From NCBI GenBank assembly GCA_037954325.1, contig JBBMNZ010000028.1, forward strand, positions 9,133,001-9,197,000: a stretch of 64,000 nucleotides of DNA. The letters run 5' to 3'. This document shows, piece after piece, positions 45,701 through 56,823 of the stretch (the first letter of the stretch is position 1; the number at the start of each line of letters is the position of its first letter). The notes under the pieces were generated by a model. It was not told the DNA's origin. It did no database searches and saw nothing but the letters and a program-made list of their open reading frames with translations. The DNA comes from Fistularia commersonii. Its lineage: Eukaryota > Chordata > Actinopteri > Syngnathiformes > Fistulariidae. The translations under genes were made by a program, and so were the position numbers.

Positions 45701-47070
45701 AGCTTTTTCGACATTTTAGTAATGAGAGGAACTCTTTCCCCGGGCCCTGCTCTGGGATCTGTCGCTCCGCGGAGCGCTTTCGCTCTCTTTTCCGCACAAA
45801 GACACATCGTTGTCCATTTTTATTAGGGCAGACATGCCTCAGCACATGATGAAAGTAATTGTGTGTGTTGCGGCAGCCCTTGTTCTGCAAAGGATTAAAC
45901 AGCTTCAAACAATGCTGGAAAATGTGCCCCCATCTTGAAAAGAACCACTAGAAGCCAATTAATTAATCAGGTCCTTTCATTCCTTTGGCAGGCATTATCA
46001 GGATCCTCGTGAGGACGGCCCGTATCTGAGATTAGCAGGCATCGCAGCCCCGCCGATTGGGCTGCCGAGAGAGCGAGCGAGCCGACGAGCCGGAGCCAAC
46101 ACAGGCTGAGGCTCGAATCATAATATTGGCAGTTGATTGGCTGATTCCGGCTCAAACGCGCCTTCAAAAATGTAAGAATTACTTCCCTCTTCCACGCATT
46201 TTACAGCCGGTGGTTCTCTGCCGGGCCAACGGTCGAGTCTCAGGAGGACGTCTCGAAGTCCTTGATGACCGTGTTTCCGCTTGGAATTGCCGAAATACGT
46301 CACCGCGCAAAAATCTATTGATAACACTTGTCAATCATTCGGTCGTGTTTTGCCGGTTTGGAACATGTGGGGTTGAGGAAGACCCCGTAGAAGCTGACCG
46401 ATCGGCGTCTCTGACCGTGAAACCCAATCCCATATCCGGTGTGAGCGGATCCGCGGACGGACGGTTTTAAACGGGATGCGAATCTAAAAAGCAGCATCGG
46501 GCCGTTTAGATAGGACTGAGGCCGGGCTCGAGCGTTGAAATCCTCGTAGAAGTCCGGAGAACAATAAGACATTTTAAACGAGGAGGTAAAATGAGAACGA
46601 ACATTGCATACATACAGGGAAATATAAAAACATTTTACTAGATTTTATTACCGTGCTATTACGGCACCGCATCGAGTACTCTGGATAAAACAACCGTAAA
46701 CGCCATCCCGCCTCCAGGTTACTACGATTACAGCGCACGCATATGGGGGTCATTTGCCGTAATCCTGCGCCTCCGGAGAGGGACACATTGACAGGAGAGC
46801 GCCGCACGACTGAGCTCTGGAGTGGACGCTTCCCCGGGGCGGCGCTGCATTAACTGTTCCGTCACCGCGTATTTCAGCGTGTGGAGGTTCGGGGGTTCGG
46901 GGTGTCTTGTCACGACATCGAAGAACCCCAAACAGAAGGGAGCGGGTCAGGAAAGGAGCTGAAGTTACTTTGACTGAAGCACGCTGTAGTTTTTTTTTTT
47001 TTTTTCCACAAAACGATAGAGGAAGAGATGCCTCTTGACAGTTTTTTTTCATGCTACATCTCACAGCACG
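42742..47070. other. Unique non-coding sequence, GC-rich in part
   Basis: GC- and CpG-rich stretches lie at 42780-43060 and 45430-45720. C or G runs occur at 43024-43037 and 45684-45700. Candidate AT-motif blocks are at 44040-44165 ('ccgggttaattagaattg', 'tttaaacattaatgggtg') and 45950-46140 ('gccaattaattaatcagg', 'gaatcataatattggcag'). Mirror frames on both strands have no domain. No gene is supported. Confidence 0.35.
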
Positions 47071-47096
47071 CACACACACACACACACACACACACA
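47071..47096. repeat. (CA)n microsatellite
   Basis: About 13 CA units. Confidence 0.95.
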
Positions 47097-47398
47097 ACTT
47101 TCATGTCTTTAAGCATGTTTGATAAGGCACAGCGTGTGAGATCCGAGCCCCTGCGAAGTTGGGTTATTCGTGCGCCAGACGAGCGGCAACTGGCGAGGAC
47201 TTCCCCCTGTGGCTGTTATCCAAGGCGGGCACTCGGGTGCGAGGAGGTGCTTTCACGGAGAAATCCGTGTGTGTGTGGAGTGTTTCGTGCACGGTGGGGT
47301 GAGTAGAGGTATGGGGGAGAGGTGTAGGGAAAATGAGCTCGGCGAGCAGGGGACGATCGCATAAGTGAATGAATGCGTTCATATGAGCACCCTATGGC

Positions 47399-47425
47399 GT
47401 GTGTGTGTGTGTGTGTGTGTGTGTG
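47399..47425. repeat. (GT)n microsatellite
   Basis: About 13 GT units, directly followed by 'cttgcag'. Confidence 0.95.
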
Positions 47426-50345
47426 CTTGCAGAGCTCCAGTGATGACTGAGAATCTGCTCTGGATCAGTTTGCAGATGCACGAGTCTGCCAAGATGGCGG
47501 GAGTCCAGCTACCTCGCATACAAAGAGAACTTGACGTTTTGGGAGGGTGATTATCAGGCTTAAATAGAACGTCCCTGCAGCGAGGACCTTTAGATCCCTT
47601 AAAAAAAATGATTAGAGATCCGCTCCCCTATTATATTTAAAGGTTCCCATGGTTTGCGGTAAACTCGAATGGCTCTCCAGCACCAAGGTTTCGCACCTTG
47701 CAAAACAGAGATTGAAGGTGATGCGGAAGGCGAGAAAAATGAGGTCTGAGCCAGGGACGGCGCGAAAGGGAGCCGAGCGAAGAGCTGAGAGGAGAGCGGG
47801 AGCCATGCCAGAGTGTTTAAAGGAGCAGGGCATCCATATTCAGGCGTTGGGCTCGGGGGGCCCGGCTGGCCCGCAGGACAAGAAGGTGGCGAGAAGACGA
47901 GCTGCCATCTTGAAACTTAACAAGCAACACTAGAGTCAACATCTCTTTCTCTCTTTCTCTGCCTTTCTTTCTCTCTGCTTCTGCCGCCCGGCTTCTGAAA
48001 GGGACGCCTCGGCTAGTTCGCGCTCGAAACGGCGCCGACCAGGGGGGCTGAATCGCAGAAAAACTCGTTATCTTAAGTTTTTAATTAAGTTCGGAACCGT
48101 ATCAGATAGGAAATTTTTGCAAATGATGTATTCTAACTTTAGAAATCCTATTTCATCTTAGATTAGGGAAATCCAAATACTCAATCCAACGCTGGTTATC
48201 ATATTTTATGTCTGTTACCTAGCAACCAACACTTTTCTTATCATGTACAGGTTTTTTTTTTTCTCAAATAACCCATCGGATATCCTCATTGTAACCGAGG
48301 AACAAAGAAGAAAATGGAAGACCAGCAGGCTCTTAAATCCAAGACAGATGAGTCAGATGTAGGGTAGAATAATCCTGACGCTCTTTTTTCATAAAATGCA
48401 AGGCTTTAACTGAAAAGATGAAAGGAAGGCGTGGGTTAAGATGGCGGACACAATTTCTGCATCATCAGATGCCAAAAAGACGGTTGAAGCAAAGTAATAA
48501 ATGAGCAGGTGGCGCTAAAACTCAGCAGCTAGCTCCCTTCCGGCTAGCGCTGGTCGCTATGCTAAAAGCAGGATGGGGGCCTGAAGTCGCATCAACGCAC
48601 AAGGGTTCGGAAACAAAGTCATCAGAGTGGGATTTTGACGTGTTTGCGGACAGTTTGCTAGTTTTAAAGATATTATCTAAAATAGCAGGTGAAAGGGGGC
48701 CTTCAATGCCACTTGACATAAGAGTGTACTTCACTGTTCTTACCTCAACCTGGATGAAAATATTGGCTTGGAAACTCTTTATCGGGGATGTTTTCTTTCT
48801 TTCCCTGACCAGCAAGGTTACCAAGAATCCCTTAGCTTTCCTAAATTCGTTCATCCATCCATTCGTTCTACTGCAAGTACGCACGCAAGCACTGCTTTCA
48901 GATTGTGGGAAGAAGATGGAGATAACTCAGACAAGCCACTGTGGGAACCTTGCGGCGAGGAAAGAGCGCTAATCTTAAGCGTGATCAGCGGCTGGACAGA
49001 GGAGACCGCGTTCATCTGGCGCTCATCACTCGGTGATTTAAGTGTTTAGAATTAGACTTTCTTTTCAGATGAAAACCAACAAAACTCAGAGACACACACA
49101 CCATGAAGCAGGCAGCCAGACACATAAAAATGAAGCGGTGAGTCTTTCAGAGAGGAAAATCTAATCTCTACTGAGGACAGAGCTCTATAAACTTGTGTCA
49201 GCACAAACATGGCTATTGGCATTCTCTCTGCTAATGTCAATACCATCTAATTATGTAAAGACCGGCCTGATCGCTCCGACTCTATTAGCCCCGCTCCGCT
49301 CACCCACGCAGAATCTCTGATCACCTCCATCAGTTACCGGACGGACGGGCAAGATCTCACCCGGGTCAATTACAAAAAAAAAATCACCGATTGCGCGGCT
49401 CCAAAATATAACGGTGGCCAATTCGGTCATCTCAAGGACACGAAGCGGATCCGTGGTCCGAGAACGGGGGCGGGGCTTAACAAAGAGTCCGTCTGAATAC
49501 GAAACAGCCTGCGGCATAGGATGAAGACCTTCCATCTCTTTTTTGAACTGTCAGGGATGAGATCTACGGAGGCGGGGGGGGGGGGGGGGGGGGGGGGGGG
49601 AGGCTGCTGGTTCTGGCATGGAGGATGAGGAGGAGGAGGGTGGTGGAGAAGACGGGGGGTGCCAGGAGACAAGTTACAACCTATCCAACAGCCTCGGGGA
49701 GGAGGGGAGGGGGACCAGCACATTAAGCCAGAGAGAAAAATAATGTGGCCAAGACTATGTGAGAGCGGCGCTGTGGAGAAGGAAAGGAGGGTTGAAGCTG
49801 AGGTGGGGGGGCCGGGGGGGCGAGCTGGCAACGCCGCCTGCATCCATCTCCATTAGAGAGTGTAGGACCATCGCAGGATGCACACACAGAAACACTCCCT
49901 GGTGGGCAGTTCAAGAACTGATGGAGGAGGGGAGGAGGGTTCATTAGCTGTACTGTCTGAGTCTGTGGAGCCACTGCAACATTCAAATCCACTGTTTTCT
50001 ATCATCTATCATCAAACCTTCCCACCTCATCTAGGATTTGCATACTTCTCATGTGACTCCACGTGTTTGCCTCCGTGTTGTTGGTGCTCGTAGTAAAAGC
50101 GATACTCGCCGCCCGCTCACCTTTGATGAGGCTTGTTAAAAACGCCGTCATATCCGCGGGCAACGCTTCCCAGTCGCAGAAACGCCGGGGAGGGACGACC
50201 AGTTGACGTTGTTTATCTATTTATTTTTTTAATCCTTAACCTTAAATTCCGGTTTTCCGTTGTTTCACAGAATTTTTATCACTGAAAGAGTCAAGTTAGG
50301 TTTCGGCGGATGTTACTCTCTCCGGCATAATCTCATCGTTTTTTT
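47426..50345. other. Mostly unique sequence, no confirmed gene
   Basis: This stretch contains a weak exon-like segment after a 'cttgcag' (47432) and a 94-codon Lys/Arg-rich frame (47649-47933), both treated as findings and not as genes. A possible dispersed-repeat trace ('gattgtgggaagaagatgga') lies near 48900-48975. A G-run at 49574-49600 is listed separately. The 137-codon frame at 48559-48972 runs into that trace. Confidence 0.35.
49574..49600. repeat. (G)27 homopolymer
   Basis: Uninterrupted G run, quadruplex-prone, with length uncertain in sequencing. The minus-strand Pro-rich frame through it is an artefact. Confidence 0.95.
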
Positions 50346-50349
50346 TTTT

Positions 50350-50513
50350 CATATAATCCCGCGGGTTTTCACATGTAATCCCGGTGTTTTCACATGGATT
50401 TAACATGTAGTCCCGGGGGAATTCACATGGGTCGAAAACATTATTCCCACGGGTGTCACGTGTGAGGTAATCCGCCGGGCCTCACATGTAATCCCGTAGG
50501 TTTTACATGTTTA
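50350..50513. repeat. Short diverged minisatellite with ATGTAATCCCG core
   Basis: The core word ATGTAATCCCG, or a one-base variant, occurs near 50351, 50373, 50405 and 50486, with further diverged copies between. Units of about 21 to 35 bp are joined by 'ggttttcac' and 'gaattcacatgg' linkers. Unit length varies, so it is an imperfect array. Confidence 0.75.
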
Positions 50514-52993
50514 CACCTCAGCTGCGACTCCTGGAGCCAGTATTCTTTATCATTTTTTAATGTCTTCTCGTGATAAAAATGTCACAGGTGATGTCACGGG
50601 TTAGTTGCCTGCCTCGCAGATGCCAGGCTTCTAATCTGCGTCTGGGGACGATGGGGGGAGGGAGGGGTCAGACCCTCTCTTAATTAAGGCACTTTGTTTT
50701 TTATTTGGTCTTTTTCATCCTCACACAGGCCAGGATTAAATTGGATTCTAAACGATCCAGAACCGAGGCAGCAATCTTTTATCGCCGTATTCTTTGAGAG
50801 CGCTCGCTAAACCGCCGCAAATATGTTGGCAGTTGGGGGTAATTGTCTCCCCCACGGTGGAACGGGCAAAGACGGAGAGACGAACCCACCCCCGGCCCCC
50901 CCATGGGGATTGCGGGGAGATTGGAGAGGGGAGTTTGGCGAGGACGGGATGGGCCGCAGCACCTCGGAGCGCGCTGTTTATAGCCGAAAGCCCCCCGAGA
51001 CTCAAAAAAAAAAAAAAAAAAAATGAAAAAAAGAGGGATGGAGAGGAAAATGAGATCCTCTTCATTTCAGCCTGCGCTCCCTCATATCGGGCCTTTCCAG
51101 GGTCGTAGAGGGAAGGCGATGCTCGCTGAAATGGCCGTGCCGTTAAGACCGACACCTCAAAGGTCTGCTTTATTACTCGCACCACCGGCAAATCATTTCC
51201 GTATTACAAGAATCCGGCATAAAGCATAATAGCCAAGAGAGGGAGCTTTAAGGATGAGAACATTAAAGAGGTTTAGTTATTATGTGGATGAGAACGTAGA
51301 GGCTCCGACAAAGAGCCCACGCCGATAATCGTATTTAAAAAAAAAAGGGGGGAGAAAAAAAAAAAGGCGATTTTCCACCGAAGCGTCGCGCTCCCATTTC
51401 TGAATGATGAGGAATCTGCTGTGTGTTCATTAGGAACGTCAACAACTCGGAAGCCAGCGCTCTCACATTTTCCCACTGCAGGATAGGGAGAAAAAAAAGA
51501 AGAAAAAAAAAAAGAATAACAGGGGCATTAAACCCACATGATGAAGCCGGAGAGAAACCTGGAAAATGACAATCGGCGAGAGAGAGAGAGATATAAAATA
51601 AAACGATAATAATAAAAATATAAAGGGGCAAAACCACTTTGGGAAAAAGTAAAAAAAAAATACTCATGATAATCTCCAGATCGGGGACCATTACTGGACC
51701 TGGACCATAAAGAGTGAAAGATGAGGGAGTTGGAAACCCTAGTGCTCACGAGCGTGGCAGGAACACACCATGGAAATAAATATAAATAAAATTCTTTAAT
51801 GGATCATAGCGGCAGAAAAGCCCCTCTTCTCAGTTTTGACTTAAATACAAAGATGGGAATGAATGAGAAATGTTAATTTCCTATCGTCTGACGGCGGTAA
51901 GTAAAGCCTTTCCATTGAACACGATCCTAAAAGGAAAACTGTTACCCTCGTCCCCCCCCAAAAAAAACAATCCATTTCCTATAAAATGATGAGGGTTTGA
52001 ATGAAAAAATAAACTTGTATTGTGACGGTGACGGCAAGGAAGGGGAGAGAATATGGGAATGAGATAATCCACACAGGATGAGGGGGCGTCAGGTTCACAT
52101 GAGGGAATGTTTCACAGCAGGAAACTGATTTTCCTCTCTACACAACCCGCACCGCGGGGGGGGTTGTACACTGTTTCACCGCACGCGCCTTCAAATTCAA
52201 ACACCCACCCTCCTCCCGCCCACTCCCCGTTTTCACTCCTCCGCACATCCTGTGCAAGGTGCTGCTGCAGAGTACCTGGTGGGAGGGGCTGGAAGGAGGG
52301 GGGAGATGGGGAATTGAGGTGGGGGGGGGGGGGTTGGTGTGGTGGTGGGGGGGGAGCCAGGAAGCCCCGATAACCAGGAAGCAGTCACATCTGGCCCTTC
52401 GCTAATTCAATTCCACACAAGTTTGCTTTCCCTCCCCACAACATAACCTAATTAAAAAAAAAAAAAAAAAAAAGTCAAGGATTGGAGGCACATTCATTTC
52501 CAATTCATCAACGGAGGAAGAGAGGCGGACGAAGACTTTCCAAAAAGGTCTGGTCTTTTTAAATTAAAATCAAAATTGCGCCACGCTGCTATAAATTATA
52601 TATTTACCAGAAATTAATCCAGCCGGCGGTGATTACGCGCGCCCATATGGCTATCGGATCCTGCCGTTATTAGACACACCGGGGAGTGTTAGACACACCG
52701 CTCGGCTTCCGCCTTCACAAAACTCCATGGCCCCAAAGACACAGGTGCGGCTGGAGTTTTTAATTCTCAACCTTTTCAAACTTCGGGAAACCTTTAATTT
52801 TCCGCTTTTTTTTTTTTTCTCCTCTCTCTCTCTCTCAGTTATAGCCTAAAAAGTTTCAGGGGCAGAAAACTAGCATGTTTCTGAAGACAGGCTAGGAAAA
52901 GGAGATAAGCAGAGGAAACATGGCAAAGGCCTCCTGGTCTTGGATCCTCATGCGGCACGCAGTCGCTCTGACTCGCCCTCATGTGCGCAGTGA
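50514..52993. other. Unique non-coding sequence
   Basis: A runs lie at 51005-51023, 51352-51365 and 52455-52473. G-rich stretches occur at 52320-52352. A candidate AT-motif block at 52575-52680 has 'gctataaattatatatttac', 'agaaattaatccagccgg' and 'cgttattagacacacc'. No gene is supported. Confidence 0.4.
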
Positions 52994-53038
52994 TCGTATT
53001 AGTCGTATTAGTCGTATTAGTATTAGATCGTATTAGTT
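52994..53038. repeat. Short (CGTATTAGT)n tandem repeat
   Basis: A 9-bp unit repeated about four to five times, with one TATTAGAT variant. Confidence 0.9.
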
Positions 53039-55086
53039 TAAATGTCAATTTGTACTCCGTGCAGCAGGGGGCCCAAGAGTGCACGAGGACCAAACAACAC
53101 TACACATCCACTGCGATTGGTGGAACCCGCTTTGCAAACACTTGGAGGTTGGTCATGTGACCGAGTCGGGCGTGAACCCTCGCTTCAACACCGTCCTTCC
53201 TCGTGTATTTGTCCGAGAGCAAATCCTCATACGCGCATTTATATTTATACATTTATTTCCCATGAAACACATATAGTAAACGGTTATTTTATCACACTTC
53301 AAATTACGACTCAAAACACATCTGTTCCACGCAGCCTATTCCATTTGACGCTGACTGTTCTGTCACTTACTTTATCAAAAGGTTAGGGTTCATTTATGTA
53401 TTCAGTTTAGCATTTAGCACCCAACAGTGCCTGGGTTACTTAAAAAACAAACAAACGTCCAAATACAGGAAAGGAATATCTAGCTGCGTGTGTAAAGACT
53501 GCGGATACTAGTGGATTTGGTCATGGCAAAATGGAGAATCTAATGGACGGAGAGACGCGTCGCGTTTGAGACAACGCTGTGAACGTCGTGACCATGACCC
53601 GTCTTTCACGAACCAATCCGATCGGGTCTCCTTACTTAGCCTGTGGCGAAAGAGCGGGACGAGCGTCCGACGCGGGAGAAAACCTTCGGCGCTTTGATCC
53701 GAGAGGAGACGGGAGCGACGCGGGAACGAGATCCCTTTTTTTTTATATATTTATCTACTCCGCGCTGGTAAAGTGGTGTTTGGTCAGCCTGGACTTCAAA
53801 ACTGCACATCAAAACGGCCTTTCATCTTAATAAACACCAGCAACAAACGAAACAAGAAAGGATGTTGGGGGGAGAAAAGAGAGAAGAAGGAGAAGAAGAA
53901 AACAATTTTGCAAGGACGGCGCGGAGATTAAAAGAGAGAGAGATAGATAGAGGGAGGGAGAGAGGAAGAAAGAGACATCACTTTATCTGCCTCAGTTGTT
54001 AACAGCAAAGTGACGTGTGAAGCAGCGAATACGTCTCCACGGCAACTCAAATGAACACCTTCATCGCATGGTAGTCCGACCTCTTAAAACAGAAAGAAAA
54101 GGAAGTGGAAAACGAAACAAAAAAATCGCGAAACAGAAACAAACGCGTGGAATCCGTCGCAAATTGGGATGTGGCTCGGTAACTCAAATGTAAATCCAAT
54201 GTCGTTCTCAAAGTCCAGATTACGAATTTCAATGAATTCTAGATACTGAGAAGCACAAGGTCACGATTCGACGGGGACGGGGTCCCTATCCTCTATGTTG
54301 GCAGATGTCATACCTCCCCATCATTTCCCATCACTTTTTTCTTTTTCCCCTCTTTGGTCAGCGATGATCCAGACAAGTCTCTGCAGATCCATCAGCTTTC
54401 ACTCGGTAGTTGGATTTTTTTTTTTAAATCTTTAAAAAAACATGCCGGGACATTGGTGTTCACATCGGGACGAAGCAGGTCCCGCCGTCCACGAGCATCA
54501 TCTGTTCCCAAATCTAACTGGCCTGAGAGGTCAGTCCTTCAGAGATTTTAAGCTCAAACCTGAGCTAGTTCAGGCTTGATGAGCGGCCCTGCTAGATCCC
54601 AGGGTTCCCCAGAACCCTAGGAGGAACAGAACTGCGCACATGAGATTAGGGGCACAGTGCGGGAGATCACCTGACTTGTGGATTTAAACAGAACACAAGT
54701 GCCCAGAAGACAGGATATGTGTTTGAAAAAAAGACTCAGTCATGATCGTCATCATTTGAGACGTCGAAAAAACAAATCGGGATTGTCAGATCAGCCTCGG
54801 AGCTCTAAGAGAAGGGGTCACGACATTTACCCCCAGCGGACGGCCCTTGAACGCACCGGCCAGTGGAGAGAGACGTGGAGAAGGGGTCAGAAAGCTGGAA
54901 AACGGCCTCCGGATGAAACACACACACACGCGCGAGTACATGGACTTGCAAGGTCATGCCACTCTAAAGCAGGCAGCCGATGGAGACCCGGGATTCAAGG
55001 AAATCCATTTAGAAGAGCGGTGTTCTCCTGTAAGAACAACCCGACGTGGCTTCGTCCGCTCTGAACTGAACGATGAGTTCAAATAG
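53039..55086. other. Unique non-coding sequence
   Basis: GA-rich microsatellite-like sequence near 53930-53970 and T/A runs near 54415-54440. Open frames of up to 128 codons (54678-55064) have no recognised motif. Confidence 0.4.
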
Positions 55087-55110
55087 GTTTTTTTTTTTTT
55101 TTTTTTTTTT
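55087..55110. repeat. (T)24 homopolymer
   Basis: Uninterrupted T run. Confidence 0.93.
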
Positions 55111-55305
55111 GCCCGTATCCAAGCTGAATTCAGCTGTTCAGCAAGAGACTTCACCAACAAACGTGCACACGCGCGCATCACACGATGGACGCACACACTT
55201 CGCTTCACTGAAACGTTTCCTTTATCTGCGCACTGTTTGTCTTCACTTTGCTTTGAGAGAAGCAGCTCTTTTTGCTGGCCAGGTAGCACCCATCTGCTGG
55301 GGCTT

Positions 55306-55358
55306 TACACACACACACACACATGAACACGCACATGCACACGCACATGCACGCACAT
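55306..55358. repeat. (CA)n with GCACATGCACAC units
   Basis: CA units at the left, then a roughly 12-bp higher-order unit of the CACATGCACACG type. Confidence 0.92.
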
Positions 55359-56140
55359 ACCTTTCTTAGCCAAAGGCTATAAAAGATACGCAGTTGCTGG
55401 ATAATGGTTTACATTGAGTTTTCCTTTGTCGTCACAGTCACCCTCCTTTCTGTCAGGAAACTGCCTCATTATTTCCGTCTAATTTCTGTGCCTCCGCGAC
55501 ACTTGGAAGTGTCTTGGGGGTTGAAAGACTTGGTAAAATGTATTAAATAAAAAAAAGGGACCAGCAACAAGCTCGGTGTCTGAGTCTCTCACTTCCGTCG
55601 TTCCAGCCCCGCTCCGCACGCTCACCCCCGCACGTTTCATCCGAGGAGTCATCGCAAAGGTCTCGGGATCCAGCTTTTTCTCACTCAACCTGCACGTCCT
55701 CCGGATCCCCCGCCATAGGGACCCTTCCGTTCCTTTGCTTAATTAGTGGCTGATTGAAAGAGAAGTTCAAGACCTTAGGAATAAGTCAGCGGAAGCCGAG
55801 TTTCAGGCGTTTCAGCGACGGAGCGAGGAAAAGGAGCTCGAGACCGCCAGACTCCCCCGCCTTCACGGGAGAGGTGGGACGTCACCCGGACCAACAGTGC
55901 CGAATCTACACACGGCTTAATTAATGTTTAAAGATTATACCCCCCTCCTCCTCCTCCTCACCCCTAATTCCATTTTATCTACTATTTGGATCTGATGAAA
56001 AACACCGGTGGCTTGTTCTGTATGTAAAACAATAAAACATTAATAGCGAAAAAAAAATAATAAAGTTGAGAGAACAAGGCGGCACGGATTTGCAATTAAA
56101 ATTACCTGAGACTTCCTGGCAATTAATGGCGGGATACTTG
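55359..56140. other. Unique non-coding sequence
   Basis: Mixed composition with a CTC run near 55940-55960. No gene was seen. Confidence 0.4.
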
Positions 56141-56206
56141 AATGAGCACACACGCATACACACACACACACACACGTAGGCACGAACACACACACGTGGT
56201 TCTCTC
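56141..56206. repeat. Interrupted (CA)n microsatellite
   Basis: CA units interrupted by CGCATA and GTAGGCACGAA. Confidence 0.92.
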
Positions 56207-56368
56207 TGGCCCGGCCTCGTTTTCCACGGCAAGAACTTACAGCCGCTTGTCGTGGGTGATCATTGGGAGTCTGTTTGAGAAAATGTGATGACAGCGACGG
56301 CGCTAACAACTTGGACGTTTTCCTGAAATGGCCCGGGTGACACCTTGCCATTAAAAGTGAGAGTTCAT

Positions 56369-56387
56369 TTTTTTTTTTTTTTTTTTT
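56369..56387. repeat. (T)19 homopolymer
   Basis: Uninterrupted T run. Confidence 0.9.
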
Positions 56388-56802
56388 AAATCATTTTCTT
56401 GATAGACATCAGTGCCTTTTGGCAGAGACAGGGGGCACATCCTCTACTCCACAGTGAGAGGAGGCAGCTTGATAGATTTCGGCAAAAATCGAGATCTCGG
56501 CCTTGAACCTGAGCTGAAATCTGACTCCGTGCACGGAAAAAAAACTCTGTAACTGCACATCGAAAACTTAGAAGGCGTCAAAGATAATTATCGAAATGCT
56601 GATATTGACGGAAAAATCACAGGAGGCAGGAAACGGTCCAAATATGAAACTGCGGGTTGGATGCTGTTTTGTTTTCATCTTTTCCATTAGTCAGATCCGT
56701 CGTTCCCGAAACACCAGGTAGAGATTTCTCTTGTCTGATTTGTGTTTCGTTGGCATCTCGATTTAAAGAGAAGGGGAAAGTCATTTTTCAGCAGTGCAAG
56801 TT

Positions 56803-56823
56803 CGACACACACACACACACACA
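56803..56823. repeat. Short (CA)n microsatellite
   Basis: About ten CA units. Confidence 0.9.

Noticed and set aside
48559..48972. 137-codon plus-strand frame
   Set aside because: It has no recognised domain, and its 3' third overlaps a probable dispersed-repeat fragment.
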